From Candidatus Latescibacterota bacterium (lineage in GTDB: Bacteria; Latescibacterota; UBA2968), in contig JAJDYX010000029.1 in NCBI GenBank assembly GCA_022824945.1, positions 1 to 32,113 of the forward strand: a stretch of 32,113 bases of DNA, read 5' to 3'. The notes beneath the pieces were generated by a model. The model saw only the letters and a program-made list of their open reading frames with translations, searched no databases and was not told the DNA's origin. Position 1 is the stretch's first letter. Each line of letters opens with the position of its first letter. This document shows, piece after piece, positions 9,227-17,935 of the stretch. A program made the position numbers and the translations under genes.

Positions 9227-9265
9227 CAACAGCATAATCACTCATAACCAAAAACAGGACATACA

Positions 9266-10753
9266 ATGGCACATTCAAGACCCAACCTGCTCTACATCCA
9301 CTCTGACCAGCACGACCCTTATGTGACGGGCTGTTACGGGGACAAAATCGTTCAAACCCCCAACCTCGACAGCCTCGCGGCAAATGGCGTCGTATTTGAA
9401 AACTGCTACTGCCCCTCGCCGATATGTGTGCCCTCGCGCATGTCCATGCTATCGGGGCGTTATCCCTTTGAAAACGAAGTGTGGACAAACTCCCACATAC
9501 TCAACTCGAGCATTCCCACATTTGCCCATTCTATGGGTGCAGGAGGTTACGACCCCGTGCTCGTCGGACGCATGCATTCCAATGGGCCCGATCAGCTACA
9601 CGGATATGCCCAGCGCCTCGTCGGCGATCACGGGCCCAATCATTCCGGTGGCGGCGGCGTCAACCACGGGATGCTCTCCGGCACAGCAGGTCCCGCCCGT
9701 GTCAGCCTGACGAAATCGGGTATCGGACAAAGTGCTTATCAAGTACACGACGAAGACGTAACCGCAGCAACAGTCGCGTATCTCGACCGCCTGGGCGTAA
9801 AAAAACGCGCAGGACAACCCGCAGAACCCTTCTCTCTCACCGTTGGGTATATGCTGCCCCACCAGCCATTTGTCGCGCGCCGCGACGACTACGAACGATA
9901 CGATGGCCGCGTACCGCCCCCCACTATCTCGGTCCCCTTCTCCGACGACCTGCATCCCCACATCAAATCCTGGCGCGAACGCTGCGGTATTACAACCGTC
10001 ACAGAAGCCGAAATCCACCGCGCGCGCACGGCATATTGGGCACTCGTTGACCGCATGGATCACATGATCGGGCAAATCCTCACAGCCCTCCGTCAAAATG
10101 ATTTGCTCGACAACACCCTCGTCATTTACATGTCAGACCACGGCGAACAAGCTGGCGAACACGGCCTGTGGTGGAAACAAACCTTCTATGAACACTCCGC
10201 CAAAGTACCCGCCATCCTCTCCTGGTCCGGTCACCTGCCCGAAGGCAAACACTTTGACAACGTCATCTCTTCCCTCGACCTCAACGCCACCATGATCGAC
10301 GCCATGCAATGCCCCGAACTCCCCCACTCTCGCGGGCGTTCACTCTTGCCGCTTATGCGCGGTGAAAATACATCCTGGGACAACCTCGCCTTCTCCGAAT
10401 TTTGCCAAGACAGAGCGGGCGGTGGCGGTCCCTTCTCCGCCGAAGGCGTGTACCAGCGCATGATTCGGCAGGACGAATGGAAATTCAATTACTATCACAA
10501 CCAGCCCTGTCAGCTCTTCAACCTGAAAGAAGACCCCAACGAATTGCACGACCGCGCAAACGACCTCGCTTGTCAAAGCCTGATCAGAGACTTCACCGCC
10601 CGCATCCTCGACGGCTGGGATCCCGACGCCATCGCATCTCAACTTGCAGCCCGAAACAGAGACGCCCGCATCCTCACGGCATGGGCACGCCACACCAAAC
10701 CCGCAGATACGGTCCGCTGGGACTTGCGCCCCGAAATGGATTATCTGGAATAG
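9266..10753 (+). CDS. Sulfatase (Cys-type, arylsulfatase/choline-sulfatase-like)
   Basis: The 495-aa protein has the full sulfatase layout. The N-terminal SDQH (13-16) supplies metal ligands, C-V-P-S-R at 54-58 holds the Cys that is oxidised to formylglycine, and SDHGEQAGEHG (290-300) gives the second metal site. Cys-type sites need a formylglycine-generating enzyme or an anaerobic maturase elsewhere in the genome. No signal peptide is seen, so the enzyme is probably cytoplasmic. That would fit uptake of a small sulfate ester by the MFS transporter that starts 8 bp downstream. The substrate cannot be read from sequence. The ribosome site is weak (CAGGA before ATG 9266). Hand counts show the coding strand unusually C-rich over G (for example 26 C and 9 G in 10261-10320). 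Confidence 0.9.
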   Translation: MAHSRPNLLYIHSDQHDPYVTGCYGDKIVQTPNLDSLAANGVVFENCYCPSPICVPSRMSMLSGRYPFENEVWTNSHILNSSIPTFAHSMGAGGYDPVLVGRMHSNGPDQLHGYAQRLVGDHGPNHSGGGGVNHGMLSGTAGPARVSLTKSGIGQSAYQVHDEDVTAATVAYLDRLGVKKRAGQPAEPFSLTVGYMLPHQPFVARRDDYERYDGRVPPPTISVPFSDDLHPHIKSWRERCGITTVTEAEIHRARTAYWALVDRMDHMIGQILTALRQNDLLDNTLVIYMSDHGEQAGEHGLWWKQTFYEHSAKVPAILSWSGHLPEGKHFDNVISSLDLNATMIDAMQCPELPHSRGRSLLPLMRGENTSWDNLAFSEFCQDRAGGGGPFSAEGVYQRMIRQDEWKFNYYHNQPCQLFNLKEDPNELHDRANDLACQSLIRDFTARILDGWDPDAIASQLAARNRDARILTAWARHTKPADTVRWDLRPEMDYLE

Positions 10754-10761
10754 CGGTGCCT

Positions 10762-11904
10762 ATGAAAACCGAACTCACCAGACTCGATTTGGCCTGCTGG
10801 GGCGGGTTTATGATGTTTGCCACCAGCGGTGTCGTCACCCCAATATGCCTGCCTGAAATATCCAGAGCCCTGTCCATCTCCCTCTCTGAAAGCGGTGGTC
10901 TGGAAACCGCGCGAACATGTCTCTTGCTCGTCGTCTTAATCCTGTCCGGCATCCTCGCGCGCAAATGGGGCAAAAAACACTTTGTGACCTATGGGCAATA
11001 TCTCCTCGCCCTCGGCCTTCTCATGATCAGCTATGCCGACAGCTATCCCATGCTCATCCTGTCCCTCATGGTCACCGGCATTGGCGGTGGATTCACCGAA
11101 GCCCTCATCAATCCCCTAATTATCGATATCCATCCCAAAGACTCGGGCAAATACCTCAACATCACCAACGCCTTTTACCCCGTCGGCGTCATGGTCTCCG
11201 CGCTCCTCTTTGGCGAACTCCTGACCCTCGGATATTCCTGGCGGCTCATGTTTCGCATTGCTGCAGGGGGCGCGCTTATCATGGGCATCCTGTTCCACCT
11301 ATCGCGCTTTCCCATACCCATAGCAGATCAGCAATCATCCAAACACCTGATCGCACAAATCCTCAAAACGCCCAAATTCTGGCTCTTTGCCATCGCCATA
11401 TTTTTGGGCGCAGGTATCGAAGCGGCATTCACATTCTGGAGCCGCAGCTATGTGGAAACCTATCTACAAGACATGCCCCGCGCCGGTGCAATCGCAGTCG
11501 TCGTCTTTGCGATCACAATGGCACTGGGCCGCCTACTCTCCGCAAAATTATCCCAGATGATCAGTCTGAAAACCCTGATGCTCGGTTCCGCCATCCTCGG
11601 TGTCGTCGTCAGCAGCGGCATTCCCTTCTCCGACAATCTGATAGGATTCTATATTCTGCTCCTTTTCGCTGGATTTGCAACCGCCTGCTTCTGGCCTACC
11701 ATACTCGCCGAAGCAGCGGAACACCTATCCTTTGATGCTACCATGCTCTTTGTAATACTCGCCTGCTTTGGCATCGCCGGATTTGGCACTGTCCCCTGGA
11801 TCATGGGCGTTATCGGTGACAGTGCCGGCCTGAAAGCGGGCTTCGCTGTTATTCCCGGACTCTTTATCGGCTTGATCGTCGTACTCGCCATCACAAGGCG
11901 TTAA
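10762..11904 (+). CDS. Major facilitator superfamily transporter
   Basis: About 380 aa with some 12 hydrophobic segments and a conserved GxxxR-K-like loop after the second segment (ARKWGKKH), typical of MFS permeases. The second half begins after the basic segment near KTPKFWLF. I chose ATG 10762 because it comes just before the first membrane segment and 8 bp after the sulfatase stop; a GTG two codons upstream is also possible. The frame is open further upstream inside the sulfatase gene, but that extension is Arg/Pro-rich and looks non-coding. Tandem placement suggests it imports the sulfatase substrate or exports the product; the direction is inference. Its TAA shares four bases (11901-11904) with the opposing sulfatase stop. 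Confidence 0.88.
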   Translation: MKTELTRLDLACWGGFMMFATSGVVTPICLPEISRALSISLSESGGLETARTCLLLVVLILSGILARKWGKKHFVTYGQYLLALGLLMISYADSYPMLILSLMVTGIGGGFTEALINPLIIDIHPKDSGKYLNITNAFYPVGVMVSALLFGELLTLGYSWRLMFRIAAGGALIMGILFHLSRFPIPIADQQSSKHLIAQILKTPKFWLFAIAIFLGAGIEAAFTFWSRSYVETYLQDMPRAGAIAVVVFAITMALGRLLSAKLSQMISLKTLMLGSAILGVVVSSGIPFSDNLIGFYILLLFAGFATACFWPTILAEAAEHLSFDATMLFVILACFGIAGFGTVPWIMGVIGDSAGLKAGFAVIPGLFIGLIVVLAITRR

Positions 11905-13427
11905 TCACTCGGCGGCCAAACTGTCTCTTTCGTATATGCCTCTTTCAAATCGCGCCAATACCGCCTGCCTTTGTGAACCAGATTAGTCGGAGCAAACCGC
12001 TTGTTCAAACCCTTCTCGTGACTCGACCGCCCCGTATCGGTTCGATATTGCAACGTGAACCGCATCAATTGTGCGAGCAAATCAAAACGCACATCTGCAT
12101 ACGCTGGATCGGCCCAAACATTTTTGATCTCACCCGGATCATTGCGGTGATCGTACAACTCTCCCTCATCCAGACTCCCGTAAAACACCAGTCGAAAATC
12201 GCGCGTGCGAATCGCCGACACCTTGCCCCCGGGATTACCCCAATCCCACTCGCAAAACGCCGCGTCTTTACCAGCTACCTTGCCATTCACAACGGGAATC
12301 AAATCGCGTCCATCGCGCCCATCGGGAACGGGAATATCGCAGAGACGACACAGCGTGGGATACCAATCGACCGATTCCACAATCGCATCACATGTCGCGC
12401 CCGATGGGCCATCCGGATAGCGCAGTACAAAAGGAATGCGGTGAATCGAATCGTAAATCCCAAAATTCTTGTGAAACAACCCGTGATCACCCGCAAAATC
12501 CCCGTGATCCGCGCAATACAACACCACGGTATTCTCCAACTCCCCCACCTCATCCAGATAATCCAGCACCCGCCCAATCTCGGAATCAATCGCCGTAATC
12601 AGCGCGTAATAACTCGCCAAACAGCGCTTCAAGCGATCGGGATTTGGATCGGCCAGCGGATACCCACACCCATCGGCCAAACGCGCTTGCATAAACTCGG
12701 GCTTGCCGACAAAGCGACGCTCAAAATAATCAACCGCACTATCGGGCAACACCATCTCATCGGGATTGTACATATCAAAATGCTCTGCCGCAGGCGCGAT
12801 CGGCGCATGGGGCCTTTGAAAACTCATGTGCAAAAAAAACGGCCGCTCATCGTCACGCTCCTTCAAAAATGCCAGCGATTCATTACCCGTATAATGCTCA
12901 ATCGAATGCTGGTATGGCAGTTTGGCTGGCGCACTGCCATCCATCGTATATTCCTGCCCGGGTCTGGCCGAGCCTTCTTCGTAAAAATCCGACAACCCCA
13001 GATCTTCCAAATACTTAAAATAATGCGTCTCTGTTGGATCCAAATGCGTCGCATCGCACAAATCCGTATATCGGATGCGCTCAAAACCATCTTCATCCCA
13101 ACGCCGAACCATGTGCGCCTTGCCAATCACAGCCGTTTGATATCCGTATCTCCGAAACTGACACGCCAGCGTATTGGGATTCGCCTCGGGAATCTCCGAA
13201 TGATCATTGCCAAACATCCGATGCGTGTGGCAATACTGCCCGGTCATAAAACAGATCCGCGACGGCGAACAAATAGGATTATTGCAAAAAGCGCGTGTAA
13301 ACACCACCCCCTCATCCGCAATGCGGTCCATATTGGGAGTCTCGACATTTGGATGCGCGGCAAATCCCGTACAATTGGCATTGTGCTGATCCGACATCAA
13401 CCACAGCACATTTGGTCTTCGCGCCAT
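11901..13427 (-). CDS. Sulfatase (Cys-type), second paralogue
   Basis: The 508-aa protein carries SDQHN near residues 12-16, the modification motif C-S-P-S-R at 53-57 (Cys53 to formylglycine), FFLHMSFQRPHAP in the middle, and ADHGDFAGDHG as the distal metal site. It belongs to the same broad family as the sulfatase at 9266-10753 but is clearly divergent, so the two probably act on different sulfate esters or different steps of one pathway. No signal peptide is visible. The start is ATG at 13427 with a strong AAAGGAGA ribosome site. It is convergent with the MFS gene, sharing the palindrome TTAA as both stop codons, and divergent from the DUF1015 gene across 103 bp that must hold two promoters. 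Confidence 0.9.
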   Translation of the reverse strand: MARRPNVLWLMSDQHNANCTGFAAHPNVETPNMDRIADEGVVFTRAFCNNPICSPSRICFMTGQYCHTHRMFGNDHSEIPEANPNTLACQFRRYGYQTAVIGKAHMVRRWDEDGFERIRYTDLCDATHLDPTETHYFKYLEDLGLSDFYEEGSARPGQEYTMDGSAPAKLPYQHSIEHYTGNESLAFLKERDDERPFFLHMSFQRPHAPIAPAAEHFDMYNPDEMVLPDSAVDYFERRFVGKPEFMQARLADGCGYPLADPNPDRLKRCLASYYALITAIDSEIGRVLDYLDEVGELENTVVLYCADHGDFAGDHGLFHKNFGIYDSIHRIPFVLRYPDGPSGATCDAIVESVDWYPTLCRLCDIPVPDGRDGRDLIPVVNGKVAGKDAAFCEWDWGNPGGKVSAIRTRDFRLVFYGSLDEGELYDHRNDPGEIKNVWADPAYADVRFDLLAQLMRFTLQYRTDTGRSSHEKGLNKRFAPTNLVHKGRRYWRDLKEAYTKETVWPPSD

Positions 13428-13530
13428 AAATTTCTCCTTTCAAAGTTATGTGTTTGCAGACTGTGAGATAAAGCATTAAATTGTCTCTGTTTGATAAGAA
13501 TAAATCGATCTCTTGCAGAGGAAAAACACC

Positions 13531-14871
13531 ATGTTTTTTGACAACATCGCCCTCGGCGTACCCAGAATTTTGCTCCCAAATCCCGAAATCGATTGCAGCA
13601 AATGGGCAGTTATCGCCTGTGACCAGTATGTACACGACATATCGTATTGGGAAGAAGTCAAAAGCATTGTGGGAAACACGCCCTCAACCCTGGACCTCAT
13701 CTATCCCGAAGTCTATCTCTACGACGAACACGAAGAACGCATTGCTCGCGTACACAACAACATGAAACGCTTTGTCACCAATGGCATTTTCCGCGACGAA
13801 ATCGAAGGCTTTTTGCTCGTCGATCGCATGCTGCCCTCGGGAAAATCGCGCAAAGGACTCGTCGTCACCCTCGACCTCGAACATTACGACAGCCGCAGCC
13901 AGTCCAAAACCCTCATCCGCACAACCGAGGGCACCTATCCCAAAAACCTCGAAGCGCGTTTCGAAGTTCGGGGCAACGCCTCCCTCGAATCCCCGCATAT
14001 TTTGGTACTCATCGACGACCCCAAAAAAGAAATTATCGAACCTCTCTTTGACGAAGGCCATCCCACCATCGTCGATTTCGAACTCATGATGAACGGAGGA
14101 CACCTCAAGTATCACTTAATCGACAATGAAAAAGACATTGTACGCATTGCCCAAAAACTCGCCAAACGCATTGAATCCGATTACATCCATCAAAAATACG
14201 GCGTCGAGAACGAAACACTCCTCTACGCCATGGGCGATGGCAACCACTCATTTGCCGCCGCGCAAAAAGCCTGGAAAAAAATCAAATCAACACGCAATAA
14301 CAGATCAGCACACCATCCAGCCAGACACGCCATGGTCGAATTGATCAACTTGCACGACGACGCGATAGATATAGAGCCAATCCACAGACTGATCACCCGG
14401 GTTGATCCAAAAATCGCATGCAACACCCTCGTCGCACTGCTCAATGCATCGGGCGCGCGGGCGCATCTGGAAAAAGTCTCATCGCCCGACGCGCAACATC
14501 AGCGCACCACAGCCCTATCATCGCCATCCACCCATTGCCTCCCCTATCGCGCGGCAGGAGACCTGGGCATACTCGTAATTGAAAACCCATCTCAAAGAAC
14601 CATACCCGAAACAATGGAAGCCGCGCTCGACCTGTTCACGCGAGAAAACACCGAAGCCGAAGTCGGATTCATCCACGGCGAAGACGTAATCGACAACCTG
14701 GGCAACAAATCCGACGCACTCGGTTTTTACATGCCACCCATTTCAAAAAACAGCGTATTCGAATCCATTGTTCGCTACGGCGCCTATCCTCGAAAATCCA
14801 TATCCATTGGACACGCCGACGAAAAACGTTACTATATGGAATGCCGAAGTCTTATCTACACTAAACGATAA
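13531..14871 (+). CDS. DUF1015 family protein
   Basis: The 446-aa protein has the DUF1015 hallmarks: an N-terminal region on a single polypeptide intake (WAVIACDQY), the central MGDGNHS motif at 234-240, and a C-terminal FYMPPISKNSVFESI stretch followed by RKSISIGHADEKRY. The family is widespread and its activity is unsettled; the conserved Gly-Asp-Gly-Asn-His motif has suggested a nucleotide- or metal-dependent enzyme. I moved the start from a TTG at 13513 to ATG 13531, which has an AGAGGA ribosome site and begins at the conserved N-terminus. A flavoprotein reductase gene follows 40 bp downstream on the same strand. Confidence 0.85.
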   Translation: MFFDNIALGVPRILLPNPEIDCSKWAVIACDQYVHDISYWEEVKSIVGNTPSTLDLIYPEVYLYDEHEERIARVHNNMKRFVTNGIFRDEIEGFLLVDRMLPSGKSRKGLVVTLDLEHYDSRSQSKTLIRTTEGTYPKNLEARFEVRGNASLESPHILVLIDDPKKEIIEPLFDEGHPTIVDFELMMNGGHLKYHLIDNEKDIVRIAQKLAKRIESDYIHQKYGVENETLLYAMGDGNHSFAAAQKAWKKIKSTRNNRSAHHPARHAMVELINLHDDAIDIEPIHRLITRVDPKIACNTLVALLNASGARAHLEKVSSPDAQHQRTTALSSPSTHCLPYRAAGDLGILVIENPSQRTIPETMEAALDLFTRENTEAEVGFIHGEDVIDNLGNKSDALGFYMPPISKNSVFESIVRYGAYPRKSISIGHADEKRYYMECRSLIYTKR

Positions 14872-14911
14872 TATATGATGACGCCAATTGCAATTCGGAC
14901 GTGAGGGATGT

Positions 14912-16153
14912 ATGACTGAGCTATACGACATGATCATTGTTGGCGCAGGACCGGCAGGTGCCACAGCGGCGTTATATGCCCACCGCGCGGGACTCAATGT
15001 CTGTCTGGTGGATAAGGCGCGATTTCCGCGGGATAAAATCTGTGGCGATGCGCTATCGGGCAAAGTCGTATCAATTTTGCACGAACTCAAGTTGTTCGAC
15101 CAAGTGGCCCGATTGCCCGGCGCAACCATTCGAGAAGTCGTATTTGGCAGCCCGAATCACGTGGATGCGTGTGTAGATTTGCGGCGGTATGACCACCGGG
15201 ATGGAGCCACGGGCAAAATACTGCCGATGGAAGGGTTTGTGATCCGGCGCGAGGTACTGGATAATTTTCTCTTCCAAGAAGCAAAAAAAGTTGCGAACAC
15301 CTGTTATGAGGGATTTGCCGTTAAAGACCTGATACGGGAAAACGAGCAAATTGTGGGTGTGCGCGGCATCGTGGATGGCCGAGAACGAGAAATGCGGAGC
15401 CGCGTCGTTCTCGGCTGTGATGGTTTTAACTCAATGGTCGCGCGCAAAGCGGGATTGTACGCCCATGAATCGAGACACTGGGTCGTAGCGATTCGCTGTT
15501 ATTACGAAAATGTGGCGGAATTGGGGAATCAAATCGAGTTGCATTTTGTAGATGAAGTCTTGCCGGGTTATTTCTGGATTTTCCCACTGGAAAATGGGAC
15601 TGCAAATGTGGGCATTGGCATGCGTCACGATGTGTTGAAGAAACGGAGCGTGGATTTGAAAGAGGCGTTGAATGAAGTGATCAACCGCTCGCCTTATGCC
15701 CATCGGTTCAAAAATGCGCGTCCAACAGAAGACCCGGTGGGGTGGAATCTCCCAGTGGGAAGCACCCGTCGAAAAAGTTATGGAAATGGCGTATTGCTAT
15801 TGGGCGATGCCGCGGGATTGATCGACCCCTTTACGGGCGAGGGAATTGGCAATGCGTTGTATTCCGCGCGTTTTGCCGTTGATGCAGTGCAGGAAGCCCT
15901 TGCGGCAGATGATTATTCAGCGGCTTTTTTAAAGCGCTACGAAGACCGATTATGGGATGCAATAGGCGATGAATTGGCGACCAGCACGCGAATGCAAAAC
16001 TTGGGGCAATGGCGTCCCCTCCTCAATTTTACTATCCACAAAGCCGCACACAACGACAAAGTGCGCGACCTGATCTGCGGCATGATGGCCAACGCCGTCC
16101 CCAAAAAACAACTCACCAATCCCTTATTCTATTTGAAGCTATTGTTTAGTTAA
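14912..16153 (+). CDS. Geranylgeranyl reductase family FAD-dependent protein
   Basis: The 413-aa protein starts with a dinucleotide-binding motif GAGPAG (11-16), has an acid after strand 2 (LVDK), and then the family signature FPRDKICGD (38-46), a redox-site Cys region conserved in geranylgeranyl reductases. The second FAD motif is LLGDAAGLIDPFTGEGIG. Relatives saturate isoprenoid double bonds in chlorophyll side chains, archaeal lipids or menaquinone; with no photosynthesis genes here, quinone or other isoprenoid lipids are likelier substrates. ATG 14912 was chosen over a TTG at 14888 because the GAGGGA sequence and the beta-strand start fit. Base skew changes inside the gene: most is G-rich (23 G, 13 C in 15181-15240) but the last 130 nt are C-rich (20 C, 11 G in 16021-16080). 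Confidence 0.85.
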   Translation: MTELYDMIIVGAGPAGATAALYAHRAGLNVCLVDKARFPRDKICGDALSGKVVSILHELKLFDQVARLPGATIREVVFGSPNHVDACVDLRRYDHRDGATGKILPMEGFVIRREVLDNFLFQEAKKVANTCYEGFAVKDLIRENEQIVGVRGIVDGREREMRSRVVLGCDGFNSMVARKAGLYAHESRHWVVAIRCYYENVAELGNQIELHFVDEVLPGYFWIFPLENGTANVGIGMRHDVLKKRSVDLKEALNEVINRSPYAHRFKNARPTEDPVGWNLPVGSTRRKSYGNGVLLLGDAAGLIDPFTGEGIGNALYSARFAVDAVQEALAADDYSAAFLKRYEDRLWDAIGDELATSTRMQNLGQWRPLLNFTIHKAAHNDKVRDLICGMMANAVPKKQLTNPLFYLKLLFS

Positions 16154-16209
16154 ACAAGCTATCTAAAAACTGCGGAATCAGAGCCCCATACCTACTCTTC
16201 TCTCGCCTT

Positions 16210-17742
16210 TTATCTGCGTCCATCTGCGCCATCTGCGGATCCAAATGCCTTTTGCAGATACGCCAAATCGAGTTCGGGATAGAGAGGAAAACGCGCGAGG
16301 AGGGTAGCGATCCTCTGTTGGGCGTCTTCGAGCACACCGTCCTGGACCCTGTATTGGACCTTACTGTATTGGCCCGCACTTCTGCCTTTCGTGAACTTCA
16401 ATGGCCGTGCCTGGGTGAGCACATTGCCCATAATCGCGCCGATCTCTCGCATCTCTTCTGACCCCATGCCAAGCGTCGTAAGTGCCGGAGTACCCACCCT
16501 GAGACCACTGGTGTACCATGGACCATTGGGATCAAAGGGAATGGTATTTTTATTCAGTGTAATCCCCGCATCGCGGAACAAAGTTTCCGCCTGGCGACCC
16601 GTGAGCTTGAAAGGGGTAACATCAATCTGCAGCAAATGATTGTCAGTCCCCCCAGTAAGAACCGTAAGCCCCGCATCCACACACGCCTGTGCGAGCACCT
16701 GGGCATTATCGACAATTCTTGCGGCATACGCTTGAAACTTGGGCGTACTCGCCTCCTCAAACGCGACGGCTTTGGCCGCCATCACGTGGGGCAGTGGACC
16801 GCCGAGCACCATCGGGCAGCCCTTATCGACCTGTTCGGCAAAATCTTCCGTACACAAAACCATACCCCCTCTGGGACCGCGCAGGGTTTTGTGTGTGGTC
16901 GTGGTAACGACATGGGCATGGGCAACCGGATCAAAATCGCCCGCGAAAACTTTGCCAGCCACCAGCCCGGCAAAATGCGCCATATCGACCATAAAAACAG
17001 CCCCCACTTCATCGGCGATTTCCCGGAAAATGCGGAAATTAATTTTGCGCGGATAAGCACTATAACCCGCCAAAAGAATCAAAGGTTTGACCTCTCTGGC
17101 CTGATCGCGGACTTCATCGTAGTCAATCAGGCCAGATTCTTTATTCACCGTGTATGCATGCGCCTCAAACATGCGCCCGGACACATTGATGCGATAGCCA
17201 TGCGTGAGATGTCCTCCAGATGAAAGATCCAGCCCCAGGAGCTTTTGATTGCCCAATTGCGTGCGAAGCGCGTCCCATGCGTCAGCCGAGAGATCAAACG
17301 GCGATTTTTCCCCCATTTTTTCGAGCGCGACATCTTGAACGCGCCCCGAAAGAATCGCCCAAAAAGCGACCATATTGGCATCTGCACCCGAATGGGGTTG
17401 CACATAAGCGTGATCCGCGCCAAAGAGATCGCACGCCAGTTTTGCAGCCTGGCTTTCAATCGCATCTACATTGTCACAACCGGCGTAAAAGCGGTGATCG
17501 GGAATCCCCTCGGCATATTTATCGGTAAGCAAATTGCCCATCGCCAGTTGCGTGGGCAAAGAACAATAATTCTCGCTCGCAATCATTTTGAGATTGGAAC
17601 GCTGGTCGGCCAACTCGCGTACGATATTTTTTGCCACATCGGGCGATATGGAGGCGACCTGTTCCAGCGCGGCCAAATAGGCGATAAATCCGGGATTTGG
17701 GGTGAGATTTTGAGACAGATAGTTGGCAAGAGGACTGGACAT
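16210..17742 (-). CDS. glyA: Serine hydroxymethyltransferase, long form
   Basis: GlyA interconverts serine and glycine and makes 5,10-methylene-tetrahydrofolate, using PLP in the cytoplasm. Diagnostic features are the [12 protein letters not shown] substrate region, [11 protein letters not shown], and [14 protein letters not shown] with the PLP lysine at about residue 285. At 510 aa it is longer than the usual 410-430. The extra part comprises about 40 residues at the N-terminus and an insertion around 130-170 ([14 protein letters not shown] segment) before the GGHLTHG motif, as in the long class found in some phyla. The start is ATG 17742 after a GAGGAG ribosome site. The gene has its own leader with a ZTP riboswitch and terminator (17770-17883). 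Its last residues, SADGADGRR, and the stop codon are written in a CGCAGAT repeat. Confidence 0.95.
   Translation of the reverse strand: MSSPLANYLSQNLTPNPGFIAYLAALEQVASISPDVAKNIVRELADQRSNLKMIASENYCSLPTQLAMGNLLTDKYAEGIPDHRFYAGCDNVDAIESQAAKLACDLFGADHAYVQPHSGADANMVAFWAILSGRVQDVALEKMGEKSPFDLSADAWDALRTQLGNQKLLGLDLSSGGHLTHGYRINVSGRMFEAHAYTVNKESGLIDYDEVRDQAREVKPLILLAGYSAYPRKINFRIFREIADEVGAVFMVDMAHFAGLVAGKVFAGDFDPVAHAHVVTTTTHKTLRGPRGGMVLCTEDFAEQVDKGCPMVLGGPLPHVMAAKAVAFEEASTPKFQAYAARIVDNAQVLAQACVDAGLTVLTGGTDNHLLQIDVTPFKLTGRQAETLFRDAGITLNKNTIPFDPNGPWYTSGLRVGTPALTTLGMGSEEMREIGAIMGNVLTQARPLKFTKGRSAGQYSKVQYRVQDGVLEDAQQRIATLLARFPLYPELDLAYLQKAFGSADGADGRR
16212..16238 (-). repeat. CGCAGAT short tandem repeat at the glyA 3' end
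   Basis: On the - strand the heptamer CGCAGAT occurs three times, at + positions 16231-16237, 16222-16228 and 16212-16218, with spacers of two and three bases. Strings of CGCAGAT units are a recurrent intergenic repeat in several bacterial phyla; that is recalled knowledge, not checked here. Here it lies in frame inside the end of glyA. Confidence 0.75.
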
Positions 17743-17769
17743 GGGAATTCTCCTCGTGTTTGGCCCGAA

Positions 17770-17814
17770 TACAAAAATAGCCCGGGCTGTGTGTGGATTT
17801 TCATAAGCCCAGGC
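17770..17814 (-). terminator. Riboswitch-controlled intrinsic terminator upstream of glyA
   Basis: On the - strand, GCCTGGGCT (17814-17806) can pair over 9 bp, with one G-U, to AGCCCGGGC (17788-17780). A U-rich run TATTTTTGTA follows at 17779-17770. The 5' arm is the conserved GCCTGGGC end of the aptamer, so aptamer folding and terminator formation compete. Confidence 0.75.
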
Positions 17815-17883
17815 GATCGGCTATCGGATGAAGAGCACTGCGCTTCCCCGTGGTCGATTCCACGTTCATTCGCCAGTCACGCA
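17807..17883 (-). promoter_or_regulatory. ZTP (pfl) riboswitch aptamer in the glyA leader
   Basis: The leader contains, 5' to 3' on the - strand, CGTGACTGGCG (17881-17871), a hairpin CGTGG/CCACG (17864-17860 with 17853-17849), a GGGGAAGCGC stretch and the closing CGCCTGGGC (17815-17807). These are the conserved blocks of the pfl/ZTP motif, which binds ZMP/ZTP when 10-formyl-tetrahydrofolate runs low. glyA, a one-carbon folate gene, is a well-known member of the ZTP regulon. The most probable action is that ligand holds the 3' CGCCTGGGC in the aptamer and prevents the overlapping terminator, turning glyA on. The call rests on motif recognition, not on a covariance-model search. Confidence 0.85.
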
Positions 17884-17935
17884 GATTCTTGTCGATAATC
17901 AATATACAGAATTGCAGACCAAAGTCAATGGCTTC

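Noticed and set aside
10402..10761. Upstream in-frame extension of the MFS gene inside the sulfatase gene
   Set aside because: The extension is Arg/Pro-rich, overlaps a clear sulfatase C-terminus, and lacks membrane segments. ATG 10762 fits better.
11973..13466. 497-codon open frame on the + strand opposite the second sulfatase
   Set aside because: It is antisense to a gene with complete sulfatase motifs; its product is Arg/Ile/His-rich with no recognisable domain.
13428..13530. Possible divergent promoters between sulfatase and DUF1015
   Set aside because: Promoters must exist here, but no hexamer pair with acceptable match and spacing was found by eye, so none is annotated.
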